Of a DNA stretch of 7,769 nt, positions 1-6,824 are shown one piece after another (positions within the stretch are counted from its first letter, which is position 1; every line of letters begins with the position of its first letter). This DNA comes from Alphaproteobacteria bacterium UBA3439 (GTDB lineage: Bacteria; Pseudomonadota; Alphaproteobacteria; Puniceispirillales; Puniceispirillaceae). The position numbers and the translations under genes were made by a program. The notes beneath the pieces were generated by a model. The model saw only the letters and a program-made list of their open reading frames with translations. It was not told the origin of the DNA and searched no databases. The stretch lies in contig DFSK01000008.1 in NCBI GenBank assembly GCA_002378605.1, positions 4,045 to 11,813 of the forward strand, given 5' to 3'.

Positions 1-497
1 GCAGCACCATTGCGGGGGCTAGACCGCCGCTTTTTCGGCGCGGCATCACCTGTATCATCTGCACCATCGCCACCATTGGCCTTTGCTGATTCCTGATTGG
101 CGATGCCATCAGCCTCGGAAGCAGCCTCGTCATTTTCTGTTGCTGATTCCTGATCACGCCGTGGTTCGCCAGGGGCACCGTCATCATCAGCCGCGGCATT
201 GGCCTGTTCTTGCTGGCGTTTGGTTTCGGCAACGCCAACAGCCGCCTGATGAAGCCGGAAATAATGATCGGCAAATTGGGTATAGGCTTCAGCCGAAATC
301 CGTTCACCCGATGTCGCCGCGTCATGTGCAAGCGCCATATATTTTTCATGAAGCTGTTGGGCATTGCCCCGCAATTTCACGTCAGGGCCATTTGACTCAT
401 AGGACGTATTGCGGTTTGGCACATGATTATGATTGCCACTCGTATTTCCACGACGGCCACGACCACGGCCGCGTTTGGCGTTTTGAGGTTGTCTCAT
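1..497 (-). CDS. DUF4167 domain protein, 3' end cut by the window edge
   Basis: The first 165 residues are visible; the C-terminus lies beyond base 1. The start is the ATG at 497-495, giving MRQPQNAKRGRGRGRRG, the usual short arginine/glycine-rich opening of this family. Residues about 32-90 form the conserved part: YESNGPDVKLRG, then a helical segment with AQQLHEKYMALAHDA and FADHYFRLHQAA. After about residue 95 the chain is low-complexity and acidic, rich in Asp, Glu, Ala and Gly, and it returns to a basic KKRR patch near the window edge. DUF4167 is widespread in Alphaproteobacteria and has no established function. The basic RG-rich N-terminus suggests nucleic-acid binding, probably RNA, but this is inference. 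No good Shine-Dalgarno sequence precedes the start. The gene follows prmC after 225 bases. In related genomes clpB often comes next, but that cannot be seen here. Confidence 0.88.
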   Translation of the reverse strand, partial: MRQPQNAKRGRGRGRRGNTSGNHNHVPNRNTSYESNGPDVKLRGNAQQLHEKYMALAHDAATSGERISAEAYTQFADHYFRLHQAAVGVAETKRQQEQANAAADDDGAPGEPRRDQESATENDEAASEADGIANQESAKANGGDGADDTGDAAPKKRRSSPRNGA

Positions 498-722
498 TTG
501 GTTTGATACCACATTCGTTATTAAAAACGGTTATCGATAAATCTAATCAAAGTCATTTCGGTTGCGGTTAGTCTATTAACGACAGTTCGACATAAAGCCG
601 GTGCAAACGATCCCATTTCGTTAGGAAAGGCGCTGGCGTATTGGTGACCAAAATCACCCCGCCGCGAATGGCGATACCATAACGTTGGCTTCATATTAAT
701 ATCAAGAAAAATATCACCCATT
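498..722. other. prmC-DUF4167 intergenic gap
   Basis: These 225 bases hold no gene I can name. On the minus strand an ATG at 721-719, one base after the prmC stop, opens a 66-codon frame ending at 521. A second frame (690-568) reads 40 codons and contains IAIRGGVILVTNTPAPFLTK, which looks protein-like, but it lacks an ATG and a convincing ribosome site. Small palindromes are present: ATATTAATAT at 693-702, TTGGT/ACCAA arms at 641-651 and TTATCGATAA at 531-540. None is a terminator with a clear stem and T-run. A possible promoter lies at 676-705. A weaker one uses TTGATT at 550-545 and TTTAAT at 525-520. Confidence 0.5.
676..705 (-). promoter_or_regulatory. Candidate sigma-70-type promoter for the DUF4167 gene
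   Basis: On the minus strand TTGATA (705-700, five of six matches to the -35 consensus) is followed after 18 bases by TATGGT (681-676, four of six matches to the -10). It would give a leader of about 170 bases before the DUF4167 start. The region is AT-rich and so prone to chance matches. The gene may also simply be read through from prmC. Confidence 0.22.
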
Positions 723-1631
723 TCACATTTTAATTGAAAATGCGAGACAGCGCGTGATGCCAGCAAGATCGTGATAGCTGCCACTAAGCTGTAAATTTGC
801 TTTTTCGGCCTCGGCGGTAACAGCATTTTCCTGCCCGCGTCCGATTTCAACAAAGGCCATACCACTAACCGCAAGCGCCGCGGCAAGCCGTGGCAAAAGC
901 TGCTGCCAGCACGCCATACCATCAGCCCCGCCATCAAGCGCCAAGGCCGGATCAAAAGATTTCACATCCACTGCAAGCCCATCAATTTCGCCTGTCGGGA
1001 TATAGGGCGGGTTTGACAAGATCACGTCAAAATCGCCAAGCGGGCCAAGGTCATCAGCAAAGCTATGCGCGGTAAACGCGGCGCGTTCGCCAAGACCAAG
1101 GCTGGCTGCATTGCGCCGCGCCGTGGCAATCGCATCAAGATTCACATCAATGCCAACACCATTTGCTTGGGGCAATTCAGATAATAACGCCAACAGCAAA
1201 CAGCCGCTTCCCGTGCCAAGATCAAGCAAGCGCAACGGCCGGTCTTTGGCGGCGTTGCGTGATACCCATCGAACAGCCGCATCAATCATTGTTTCTGAGT
1301 CGGGGCGCGGGTCAAGCGTTGCTGGCGATACGGCAAAGCGAAGTGACCAAAATTCACGCCAACCGCGAATGCGGCTGATTGGCTCGCCCGCAAGACGGCG
1401 TGCCATCATCGCCGCTAGCCGGTCATCACAAGCCTGATCCATTGGCGCAATATCTTCATGCGGCAAGACAGCTTCATCACGTCCCAAGGCCATGCCAAGA
1501 AGACACCGCGCATCACTTTTGGCACTGGCAATACCGGCATCGGCAAGAATTTGCTCAAGCGCATAAAGAATGGTGCTGGCTTCTTGTTTTGCTGGCAGAT
1601 CGGTTTTTGCATGATCGACCGGCGTCACCAT
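723..1631 (-). CDS. prmC: Peptide chain release factor N5-glutamine methyltransferase PrmC
   Basis: PrmC transfers a methyl group from S-adenosylmethionine to the glutamine of the GGQ motif of class I release factors, raising termination efficiency in the cytoplasm. The 302-residue protein has the full family layout. An N-terminal helical substrate-binding domain covers about residues 15-90 and includes RRLAGEPISRIRG. The linker motif LDPRPDSE is at 106-113. A Rossmann methyltransferase domain follows, with SAM loop LDLGTGSG (136-143), acidic residue region GIDVN (160-164) and the catalytic NPPY tetrapeptide (207-210) that holds the target glutamine. Length is slightly above the E. coli enzyme. 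The ATG at 1631-1629 shares one base with the prfA stop (TAATG), so the two are translationally coupled and the enzyme is made with its substrate. No anomaly is seen. Confidence 0.96.
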   Translation of the reverse strand: MVTPVDHAKTDLPAKQEASTILYALEQILADAGIASAKSDARCLLGMALGRDEAVLPHEDIAPMDQACDDRLAAMMARRLAGEPISRIRGWREFWSLRFAVSPATLDPRPDSETMIDAAVRWVSRNAAKDRPLRLLDLGTGSGCLLLALLSELPQANGVGIDVNLDAIATARRNAASLGLGERAAFTAHSFADDLGPLGDFDVILSNPPYIPTGEIDGLAVDVKSFDPALALDGGADGMACWQQLLPRLAAALAVSGMAFVEIGRGQENAVTAEAEKANLQLSGSYHDLAGITRCLAFSIKM

Positions 1632-2707
1632 TATACCCCTTCGGCAAGCCGCCGTGACTGGTCTTCTGACACAAGCGCGTCAACCACCTCGTCAAGCGCC
1701 TCGCCAGTGATGACACGATCAAGCTTATATAGCGTGAAATTGATACGATGATCGGTAACACGCCCTTGCGGGAAATTATAGGTTCGGATCCGTTCAGAAC
1801 GATCACCTGAGCCAACCTGTCCTTTGCGTTCGGCGGCGCGAACAGCCTCAACCCGCGCGCGTTCGGCATCATAGATACGCGCCCGCAAAATCTTCATCGC
1901 TTTGGCACGGTTTTTATGTTGTGATTTTTCATCCTGCTGGCTGACAACGATGCCGGTTGGCAAATGCGTTATGCGAACCGCCGAATCAGTTGTATTAACC
2001 GATTGCCCGCCCGGGCCAGATGCCCGAAACACATCAATCCGAAGATCCGATTCATCAAGCTGAATATCAACTTCTTCCGCTTCGGGAAGCACGGCAACGG
2101 TTGCTGCCGATGTGTGAATGCGTCCGCCAGCTTCGGTTTCAGGAACACGCTGCACCCGATGCACGCCTGATTCAAATTTCAACCGCGCAAAAACATCATT
2201 TCCCGAAATTGTGGCAGTGGCTTCCTTATAGCCGCCAATGCCGGTTTCCGACACTTCCATAACTTCGAATTTCCAGCCATGCTTCGCGGCATAGCGCTGA
2301 TACATCGAAAATAGGTTTGCGGCAAAAAGGGCTGCCTCGTCACCACCCGTTCCGGCGCGCACCTCAAGAATCGCGTTCCGCGAATCATCTTTGTCTTTTG
2401 GCAATAGCAAAAGCTGCAGAGCGGCCTGGGCCTCGGGAAGCTGGGCTTTGAGACTATCCGCTTCGGCCTGCGCCATTTCCAGCATATCAGGATCATCTTT
2501 CGCTTCTTCAACCATGACCAGCGCATCAGCAAGCTCGGCTTCGATCCGGCGAACCAGTTCGATCTGCTCGCAAACCGGACGAAGGTCAGACAGCTCGCGG
2601 GAAAACTGCGCTAGATCGCTGTTGCTCATATTGGCCGAATCCGACAGCCGGTCTTCGACTTCGCGGCGGCGTTCAAGTACTTTATCCATTGATGAGTCGA
2701 GGCTCAT
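1631..2707 (-). CDS. prfA: Peptide chain release factor 1 (RF1)
   Basis: RF1 recognises UAA and UAG in the ribosomal A site and triggers peptidyl-tRNA hydrolysis. With the start chosen here it has 358 residues, close to the usual length. Domain 1 is the helical N-terminus (about 1-105). The codon-recognition region contains [10 protein letters not shown], whose PET (189-191) is the PxT anticodon-like tripeptide that marks RF1 rather than RF2. Domain 3 carries [14 protein letters not shown] with the catalytic GGQ at 233-235, so Gln235 is the PrmC target. The basic C-terminal region includes [24 protein letters not shown] longer form from the GTG at 2740 is open, but it has no ribosome site and adds 11 unfamiliar residues. 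The ATG at 2707 has AAGGAG seven bases upstream. It follows hisS by 85 bases and overlaps prmC by one. Confidence 0.97.
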   Translation of the reverse strand: MSLDSSMDKVLERRREVEDRLSDSANMSNSDLAQFSRELSDLRPVCEQIELVRRIEAELADALVMVEEAKDDPDMLEMAQAEADSLKAQLPEAQAALQLLLLPKDKDDSRNAILEVRAGTGGDEAALFAANLFSMYQRYAAKHGWKFEVMEVSETGIGGYKEATATISGNDVFARLKFESGVHRVQRVPETEAGGRIHTSAATVAVLPEAEEVDIQLDESDLRIDVFRASGPGGQSVNTTDSAVRITHLPTGIVVSQQDEKSQHKNRAKAMKILRARIYDAERARVEAVRAAERKGQVGSGDRSERIRTYNFPQGRVTDHRINFTLYKLDRVITGEALDEVVDALVSEDQSRRLAEGV

Positions 2708-2714
2708 GCCAAAA

Positions 2715-2720
2715 CTCCTT
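2715..2720 (-). promoter_or_regulatory. Strong prfA ribosome binding site inside a hairpin loop
   Basis: AAGGAG on the minus strand, seven bases before the ATG at 2707, decides the prfA start against the upstream GTG. It is the best Shine-Dalgarno match in the window. It sits in CCAAAAAGGAGTTTTGG (2725-2709), where the CCAAAA and TTTTGG arms are perfectly complementary and leave AGGAG as the loop. Confidence 0.8.
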
Positions 2721-2765
2721 TTTGGTCTAGTTTCAATCACTGTGAATTTGGCAGATCAAACGGCA

Positions 2766-2778
2766 CGGCTGCCAGCCG
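2766..2778 (-). other. Small hairpin between hisS and prfA
   Basis: On the minus strand CGGCT-GGC-AGCCG forms a perfect five-pair stem with a three-base loop, starting about 15 bases after the hisS stop. Only three T residues follow a few bases later, so it is not a convincing intrinsic terminator. It could be a processing site, a 3' end stabiliser, or chance. Confidence 0.35.
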
Positions 2779-2792
2779 GAATAGACTGCCAG

Positions 2793-4061
2793 CTATGGGG
2801 CGAGAAGACTTTCGGCAATCGCCGCCGCAAGGCCGCTAGAATCGGCCAAATCAAGCGACAATTCCTGTTGGCTTCCATCGCTTAGATTGCGCAGCTGGAC
2901 GGTATTTTTGGCAAGCTCATCACTTCCCATAATCACCGCGATCCGAATACCGGCCTTATCGGCTTTTTTCAATTTTTTACCCATTGCGCCACTTGTTGGC
3001 AGGTCAATATCAATACCCGCATCGCGAAGCTGTTCGGCAAGACGAAACGCCGCTTGGCGCGCGCCGTCATCAGCCGTCAAGATCGCCACTTTCGGACTGT
3101 TCACCGAAGCGGTTTCAACAAGCATGGCAAGCCGCTCGACACCAGCCGCCCAGCCCACACCGGCCACCTGCGGCCCGCCAAGCATTTCCGCAAGCCCGTC
3201 ATAGCGCCCCCCACCCAGAACCGTTCCTTGTGCGCCAAGCGATGTGGTGACAAATTCAAATGCCGTATGGCAATAATAATCCAGCCCACGAACCAATAGC
3301 GGATCAAAAACCCAGGCCACACCAGCGCCATCAAGCGCCGCTGTCAGATCGGCAAAATGCGCCTTTGACACATCGTTCAGATAATCTTGAAGTCGCGGGG
3401 CATTTTGCAATATCGCGCGATCACCAGCATCTTTTGAATCCAAAATGCGAAGCGGGTTTACCGCAAGGCGGGTTTTGCTGTCATCCGATAATTGGTCGGT
3501 AAATGTTTCCAAATAGGCAATCAAGGCCGCACGGTAGGCCGCACGACTGTCGCCATCACCAAGCGAATTGAGATGAAGTTCACAATCATCAAGCACGCCA
3601 AGCGATGCCAAAAACCGTGCGCCACAAGCAATGATTTCAGCGTCGGCAAGCGCATCATCTGGGCCAAGATATTCGATGCCGACCTGATGAAACTGGCGCA
3701 TCCGGCCCTTTTGCGGACGCTCATAGCGGAACATCGGCCCCGCATAGAAATATTTCAAAGGCAGGCTTTGCGTCAGCCCGCCCGAAATCATCGCCCGCAC
3801 AACACCAGCAGTATTTTCCGGCCGCAAGGTCAAAATTTCACCGCCACGATCGGCAAAGCTGTAATTTTCCTTGGTGACAATATCGCTGCTTTCGCCAAGC
3901 GGGCGAGAAAATACCTCGGAAAATTCAAAAATCGGCGTCGCCATTTCTTGAAAGCCATAGCGTGCCGATGCCGTCCGTGCAGCGTCAATCACCAAACGAT
4001 GTTTGGCCATGCTATCGGGAAGAAGATCAGCGGTACCGCGGGCAGGTTGAAGTCGTGACAT
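2793..4061 (-). CDS. hisS: Histidyl-tRNA synthetase, canonical bacterial type
   Basis: This class II synthetase activates histidine with ATP and charges tRNA-His; it normally acts as a cytoplasmic dimer. The 422-residue length is typical. The catalytic core begins near RGTADLLP (8-15). Motif 2 is FRYERPQKGRMRQFHQ (111-126). The histidine-specific signatures are LVRGLDYYCHTAFEF (256-270) and GGGRYDGL (283-290), and motif 3 is GVGWAAGVERL (301-311). The C-terminal anticodon-binding domain spans about 324-420, with VAILTADD at its start and KKADKAGIRIAVIMG later. Motif 2 is the ordinary bacterial form, not the divergent one of alphaproteobacteria whose tRNA-His lacks G-1. The ATG is 17 bases after the ispG stop with no clear Shine-Dalgarno sequence, so translation may depend on coupling to ispG. 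Confidence 0.97.
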   Translation of the reverse strand: MSRLQPARGTADLLPDSMAKHRLVIDAARTASARYGFQEMATPIFEFSEVFSRPLGESSDIVTKENYSFADRGGEILTLRPENTAGVVRAMISGGLTQSLPLKYFYAGPMFRYERPQKGRMRQFHQVGIEYLGPDDALADAEIIACGARFLASLGVLDDCELHLNSLGDGDSRAAYRAALIAYLETFTDQLSDDSKTRLAVNPLRILDSKDAGDRAILQNAPRLQDYLNDVSKAHFADLTAALDGAGVAWVFDPLLVRGLDYYCHTAFEFVTTSLGAQGTVLGGGRYDGLAEMLGGPQVAGVGWAAGVERLAMLVETASVNSPKVAILTADDGARQAAFRLAEQLRDAGIDIDLPTSGAMGKKLKKADKAGIRIAVIMGSDELAKNTVQLRNLSDGSQQELSLDLADSSGLAAAIAESLLAP

Positions 4062-4078
4062 GGGCTGTAATCTGCTTT

Positions 4079-5203
4079 TTAAGTTTGTGTTGATGCCGCT
4101 TCGGCGGCTTTTAATTCGGCAACGCGGGTTTCAACCAGATCAACCACATGTTCAACAATATCACCATTTGACAGGCGATGATCAGCCATGCCTGACAGAT
4201 AAATCTGATGTGTTCCTTTGCCGCCACCGGTTAGGCCAATATCGGTTTCACGCGCCTCACCCGGCCCGTTCACAACACAGCCGATGATTGAAACGGTAAT
4301 CGGCATATCAATATGTTCCAGCCGATCTTCGATAATTTGCACAGTTTTGATAACGTCAAATTGCTGGCGCGCGCAAGATGGGCAGGAAATAACCGTTACA
4401 CCGCGGCGGCGAAGCCCGAGTGATTTCAGCATTTCATAACCGGCTTTCACCTCTTCGGTCGGGTCTGCCGATAAAGACACCCTTACCGTATCGCCGATAC
4501 CGGCCCATAGCAGATTACCAAGGCCAATCGCCGATTTGATCGTGCCTGCCCGCAGCCCGCCTGCTTCGGTGATGCCAATATGCAGCGGGCAGTCAATAAC
4601 ATCGGCAAGCTGTTGATAGGCAGCTACAGCCAGAAACACATCTGATGCTTTGACTGAAATTTTGAATTCGTGAAAATCATTATCCTGTAAAATCTTGGCA
4701 TGTTCCAAGGCAGATTCGACAAGCGCTTCGGGGCAGGGCTCGGCATATTTTTCAAGAAGATGCTTTTCCAGCGATCCAGCATTGACACCAATACGCATCG
4801 AACATCCATGATCACGCGCGGCCTGAACCACCTCGCGCACCCGCGCCGCATTGCCAATATTGCCAGGATTAATCCGCAAGCAGGCAGCACCGGCCTTGGC
4901 CGCCTCGATGGCACGGCGATAATGGAAATGAATATCAGCAACAATGGGAACCGGACTTTGCGCGCAAATGGTTTTCAGCGCCGCGGTACTATCCTCATCG
5001 GGGCAGGACACCCGCACAATATCGGCACCTGCCGCCGCTGCCGCATTGATTTGCGCCAACGTGCCTTCAATATCACTTGTCAGGCTATTGGTCATGGTCT
5101 GCACCGAAATCGGCGCATCGCCGCCAACCGGAACCGACCCGACCATCACCTGACGGCAGCGACGGCGCTCAATTGTTCGATAAGCCCGATAAGCGTTTGA
5201 CAC
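4079..5203 (-). CDS. ispG: 4-hydroxy-3-methylbut-2-enyl diphosphate synthase (IspG/GcpE)
   Basis: IspG reductively converts 2-C-methyl-D-erythritol 2,4-cyclodiphosphate to HMBPP, the penultimate step of the MEP isoprenoid pathway, using a [4Fe-4S] cluster. From the chosen start it has 374 residues. A TIM-barrel domain spans about 15-255, with [39 protein letters not shown] and KASDVFLAV. The C-terminal iron-sulfur domain supplies cluster ligands Cys274 and Cys277 (CPSC), Cys309 (GCVVNGPGE) and Glu316. Their spacing is identical to E. coli C270, C273, C305 and E312. The frame is open ten codons further, to a GTG at 5233. The GTG at 5203 is preferred because GGAG precedes it by seven bases and IspG similarity begins only after it. 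hisS follows after 17 bases, the same order as in E. coli (rodZ-ispG-hisS). Confidence 0.96.
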   Translation of the reverse strand: MSNAYRAYRTIERRRCRQVMVGSVPVGGDAPISVQTMTNSLTSDIEGTLAQINAAAAAGADIVRVSCPDEDSTAALKTICAQSPVPIVADIHFHYRRAIEAAKAGAACLRINPGNIGNAARVREVVQAARDHGCSMRIGVNAGSLEKHLLEKYAEPCPEALVESALEHAKILQDNDFHEFKISVKASDVFLAVAAYQQLADVIDCPLHIGITEAGGLRAGTIKSAIGLGNLLWAGIGDTVRVSLSADPTEEVKAGYEMLKSLGLRRRGVTVISCPSCARQQFDVIKTVQIIEDRLEHIDMPITVSIIGCVVNGPGEARETDIGLTGGGKGTHQIYLSGMADHRLSNGDIVEHVVDLVETRVAELKAAEAASTQT

Positions 5204-5513
5204 TGTTGCACTCCAAATGACGGCGCGGCGCACCCATGTTGAATTTGCCCCATTCTATACCCTGTTCGGCGGGCAAGCGCCAGATCATTGCGTCACTTTG
5301 TTCAGATGAGGCGTTGCCATTAATTTGCAAGAGGTGATAGCAGGCCATGCCTTTTGTCCGGCAAGTGACGCGCAAAAGCGCAAAGCCCCACGCAAAAACG
5401 CCAAAATCAGACGAAGAACCCGAAATAGGGATCAAGCGCCAAACTATCTGGAAACAACAACATCCGCGGCTAATAATTTGGAGAGCTGGCGAAAGACAGG
5501 CTGGCGTAAAAGG
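5204..5513. other. rodZ-ispG intergenic gap
   Basis: These 310 bases have no recognised gene. On the minus strand the frame of rodZ stays open after its TAG for 114 codons and ends at a TGA at 5171-5169, inside ispG. Possible starts are TTG at 5435 and ATG at 5348; neither has a Shine-Dalgarno sequence, and the product resembles nothing I know. A TATAGA (5259-5254) about 50 bases before the ispG start could be a -10 element, but no good -35 lies at the right distance. GCGC-TTTT-GCGC and AGGC-ATG-GCCT are short stems without terminator T-runs. The +-strand open frame crossing this gap runs antisense into the end of rodZ. Confidence 0.5.
5211..5214 (-). promoter_or_regulatory. ispG ribosome binding site
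   Basis: GGAG on the minus strand, seven bases before the GTG at 5203-5201, is the basis for placing the ispG start there rather than at the GTG at 5233. Confidence 0.65.
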
Positions 5514-6656
5514 CTAGCGCACCTGCCGCAATTTGTCGGTAACCAGCGGCAGATCGCGGACAATCTGGCCGATTTCGCCGATTGACCGCGGGTCATCGCC
5601 ACCAACAACAACCTGTAGCCCGCCAGCATTGCCGGTGCTGAGATAAAGCCGCGTATTGCCTTCGACAACATAGCTATCACCAGCCTGCATTAATTTGGCC
5701 ATCACTTCTTCGCCATTGTCGCGCACGATCTCGACCCAGCTTGCGGCAACCGCACGAATGGTGATTTCCTGCGCCGGATCACGAAGATTGGCGATGGCGC
5801 TATTTCCCGCCGACTGCGGTTTGCCATTTTGCGATATGGGGGTAATGACCTGTGTTTCGGCCAAATCACCTGATAAAACGGGGCTATTCGCATCGACTGT
5901 CGACACGGCTGGTTCACGCGGCGCGATAATCGCTGACGCAATTTCAACGGGTTTCGCCGGTGCCGTTGTTAGCGGCGCCTTAGCGATGACGGTTTTTGTC
6001 GTGGCGGCCAGATCATCTGTTACCGCGTTTGGCGTTGGCGTTGCAGCCGCCGCGGCAATCTCTTTTTCTGGCTGAACTGGCGCAGTCATATTTTGCGTTT
6101 GCGCCTGACCGTCAACCGGCATAACCGTCATTGTGCCTTGATCGATAAGCGTGTCTCGCATCGCGGCAGAATCTGACGGCGTTGCCGCGACGTCATTTGG
6201 CACCATCGCCATCTGATCATTCACATCACCGCCATTTAACCAGTACCAGCCGCCATAGGCAATGCCAGCACAAACAACCAGCATTGATGCAATGGCTGGG
6301 GCCGAACGCTGTGGTGGCCGCGTACTCATCGGAATTTTATAGTTTGGCATGGCCGCCGCTTTGGCCGTCAATGCCGAATAGCGCGCCACAAGTGATGATG
6401 GATCAAGCGCAACAAACTGGCCATAGCTTCGCAAAAACCCTGTTACATAGGCTGGTGCTGGCAATTCATCAAAAGCACCGGATTCAAGCTTTGACAGATA
6501 ATCAACTGAAATCCGGAGCTGCTGCGATACATCGCCAATTTTCAAACCCTGGAGCCGACGCGCATGTTTCAGCGTCGCACCGATCTGTTCGAAACTATCA
6601 CCTGCAACCAACGGTTTGATTTCTTTATCTTGAACGCGCACCAAGCTGGTCTCCAT
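5514..6656 (-). CDS. rodZ: RodZ-like HTH / membrane / DUF4115 protein
   Basis: RodZ-type proteins anchor and tune the MreB cytoskeleton and so influence rod shape; the N-terminus is cytoplasmic and the C-terminus periplasmic. This 380-residue protein has all three parts. A helix-turn-helix of the HTH_25 type covers about 21-90 (IGATLKHARRLQGLKIGDVS, then YLSKLESGAFDELPAPAYV). One transmembrane segment is at about 120-140 (AIASMLVVCAGIAYGGWYWL). A long Ala/Thr/Pro-rich linker runs to about 295, followed by a DUF4115 beta domain at about 296-366 with ASWVEIVRDNG and STGNAGGLQVVV. Position next to ispG and hisS matches the E. coli rodZ locus. The start is uncertain: the ATG at 6656 lacks a ribosome site, while GGAG just after it could serve the TTG at 6644 or the GTG at 6641, trimming four or five residues. 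MreB interaction is inferred from architecture and synteny. Confidence 0.85.
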   Translation of the reverse strand: METSLVRVQDKEIKPLVAGDSFEQIGATLKHARRLQGLKIGDVSQQLRISVDYLSKLESGAFDELPAPAYVTGFLRSYGQFVALDPSSLVARYSALTAKAAAMPNYKIPMSTRPPQRSAPAIASMLVVCAGIAYGGWYWLNGGDVNDQMAMVPNDVAATPSDSAAMRDTLIDQGTMTVMPVDGQAQTQNMTAPVQPEKEIAAAAATPTPNAVTDDLAATTKTVIAKAPLTTAPAKPVEIASAIIAPREPAVSTVDANSPVLSGDLAETQVITPISQNGKPQSAGNSAIANLRDPAQEITIRAVAASWVEIVRDNGEEVMAKLMQAGDSYVVEGNTRLYLSTGNAGGLQVVVGGDDPRSIGEIGQIVRDLPLVTDKLRQVR

Positions 6657-6705
6657 TCATTAACCATATGTCCAAAAGCACCAGAAATTTCCGATGATTG
6701 CAAAC

Positions 6706-6720
6706 AAAACTTTAAGTTTT
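6706..6720. repeat. AT-rich inverted repeat upstream of rodZ
   Basis: AAAACTT-T-AAGTTTT is a perfect dyad with seven-base arms around one central base, about 50 bases upstream of the rodZ ATG. A dyad in this position could be an operator. It is also AT-rich enough to be chance, and its single-base centre rules out a tight RNA hairpin. Confidence 0.45.
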
Positions 6721-6769
6721 CAAAAGAACAACCCCCGACCATATGGCTGATAACGTTGACTGACGTCGG

Positions 6770-6800
6770 TTTATATCGCAGATTTTCGCATGTTTAGCAA
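6770..6800 (-). promoter_or_regulatory. Candidate promoter for rodZ and downstream genes
   Basis: On the minus strand TTGCTA (6800-6795) is followed after 19 bases by TATAAA (6775-6770), a five-of-six match to the -10 consensus. The spacing is longer than the ideal 17. It would start transcription about 100 bases before rodZ, so the leader would contain the dyad at 6706-6720. Confidence 0.28.
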
Positions 6801-6824
6801 GCATCGGTTACTATCACCGCGATA

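Larger units (their letters stand above)
6657..6824. other. lysC-rodZ intergenic gap
   Basis: These 168 AT-rich bases contain no gene I can support. They hold a candidate promoter (6770-6800), a dyad (6706-6720), and the sequence CCATATG twice (from 6664 and from 6739). I see no stem with a T-run that would terminate lysC, so read-through into rodZ is possible. Confidence 0.5.

Noticed and set aside
83..571. A 162-codon histidine/proline/arginine-rich frame on the + strand
   Set aside because: It is antisense to the DUF4167 gene, whose family signature is clear on the minus strand.
2708..2740. Longer prfA form starting at the GTG at 2740
   Set aside because: It has no ribosome site, and its extra residues include translation through the strong AAGGAG that serves the ATG at 2707.
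2766..2778. Intrinsic terminator after hisS
   Set aside because: The stem is only five pairs and is not followed directly by a T-run.
2391..2885. A 164-codon serine-rich open frame on the + strand
   Set aside because: It is antisense to the helical N-terminus of prfA and the end of hisS. The serine/arginine-rich composition is typical of antisense reading of such genes.
3492..4058. A 188-codon open frame on the + strand
   Set aside because: It runs fully antisense to hisS, whose motifs are all intact on the other strand. It has no recognisable domain and is a by-product of hisS codon bias.
4700..5200. A 166-codon open frame on the + strand
   Set aside because: It lies antisense to the conserved TIM-barrel part of ispG and has no similarity to a family I know.
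6182..6619. A 145-codon open frame on the + strand
   Set aside because: It is antisense to the HTH and membrane part of rodZ and has no ribosome site or known motif.
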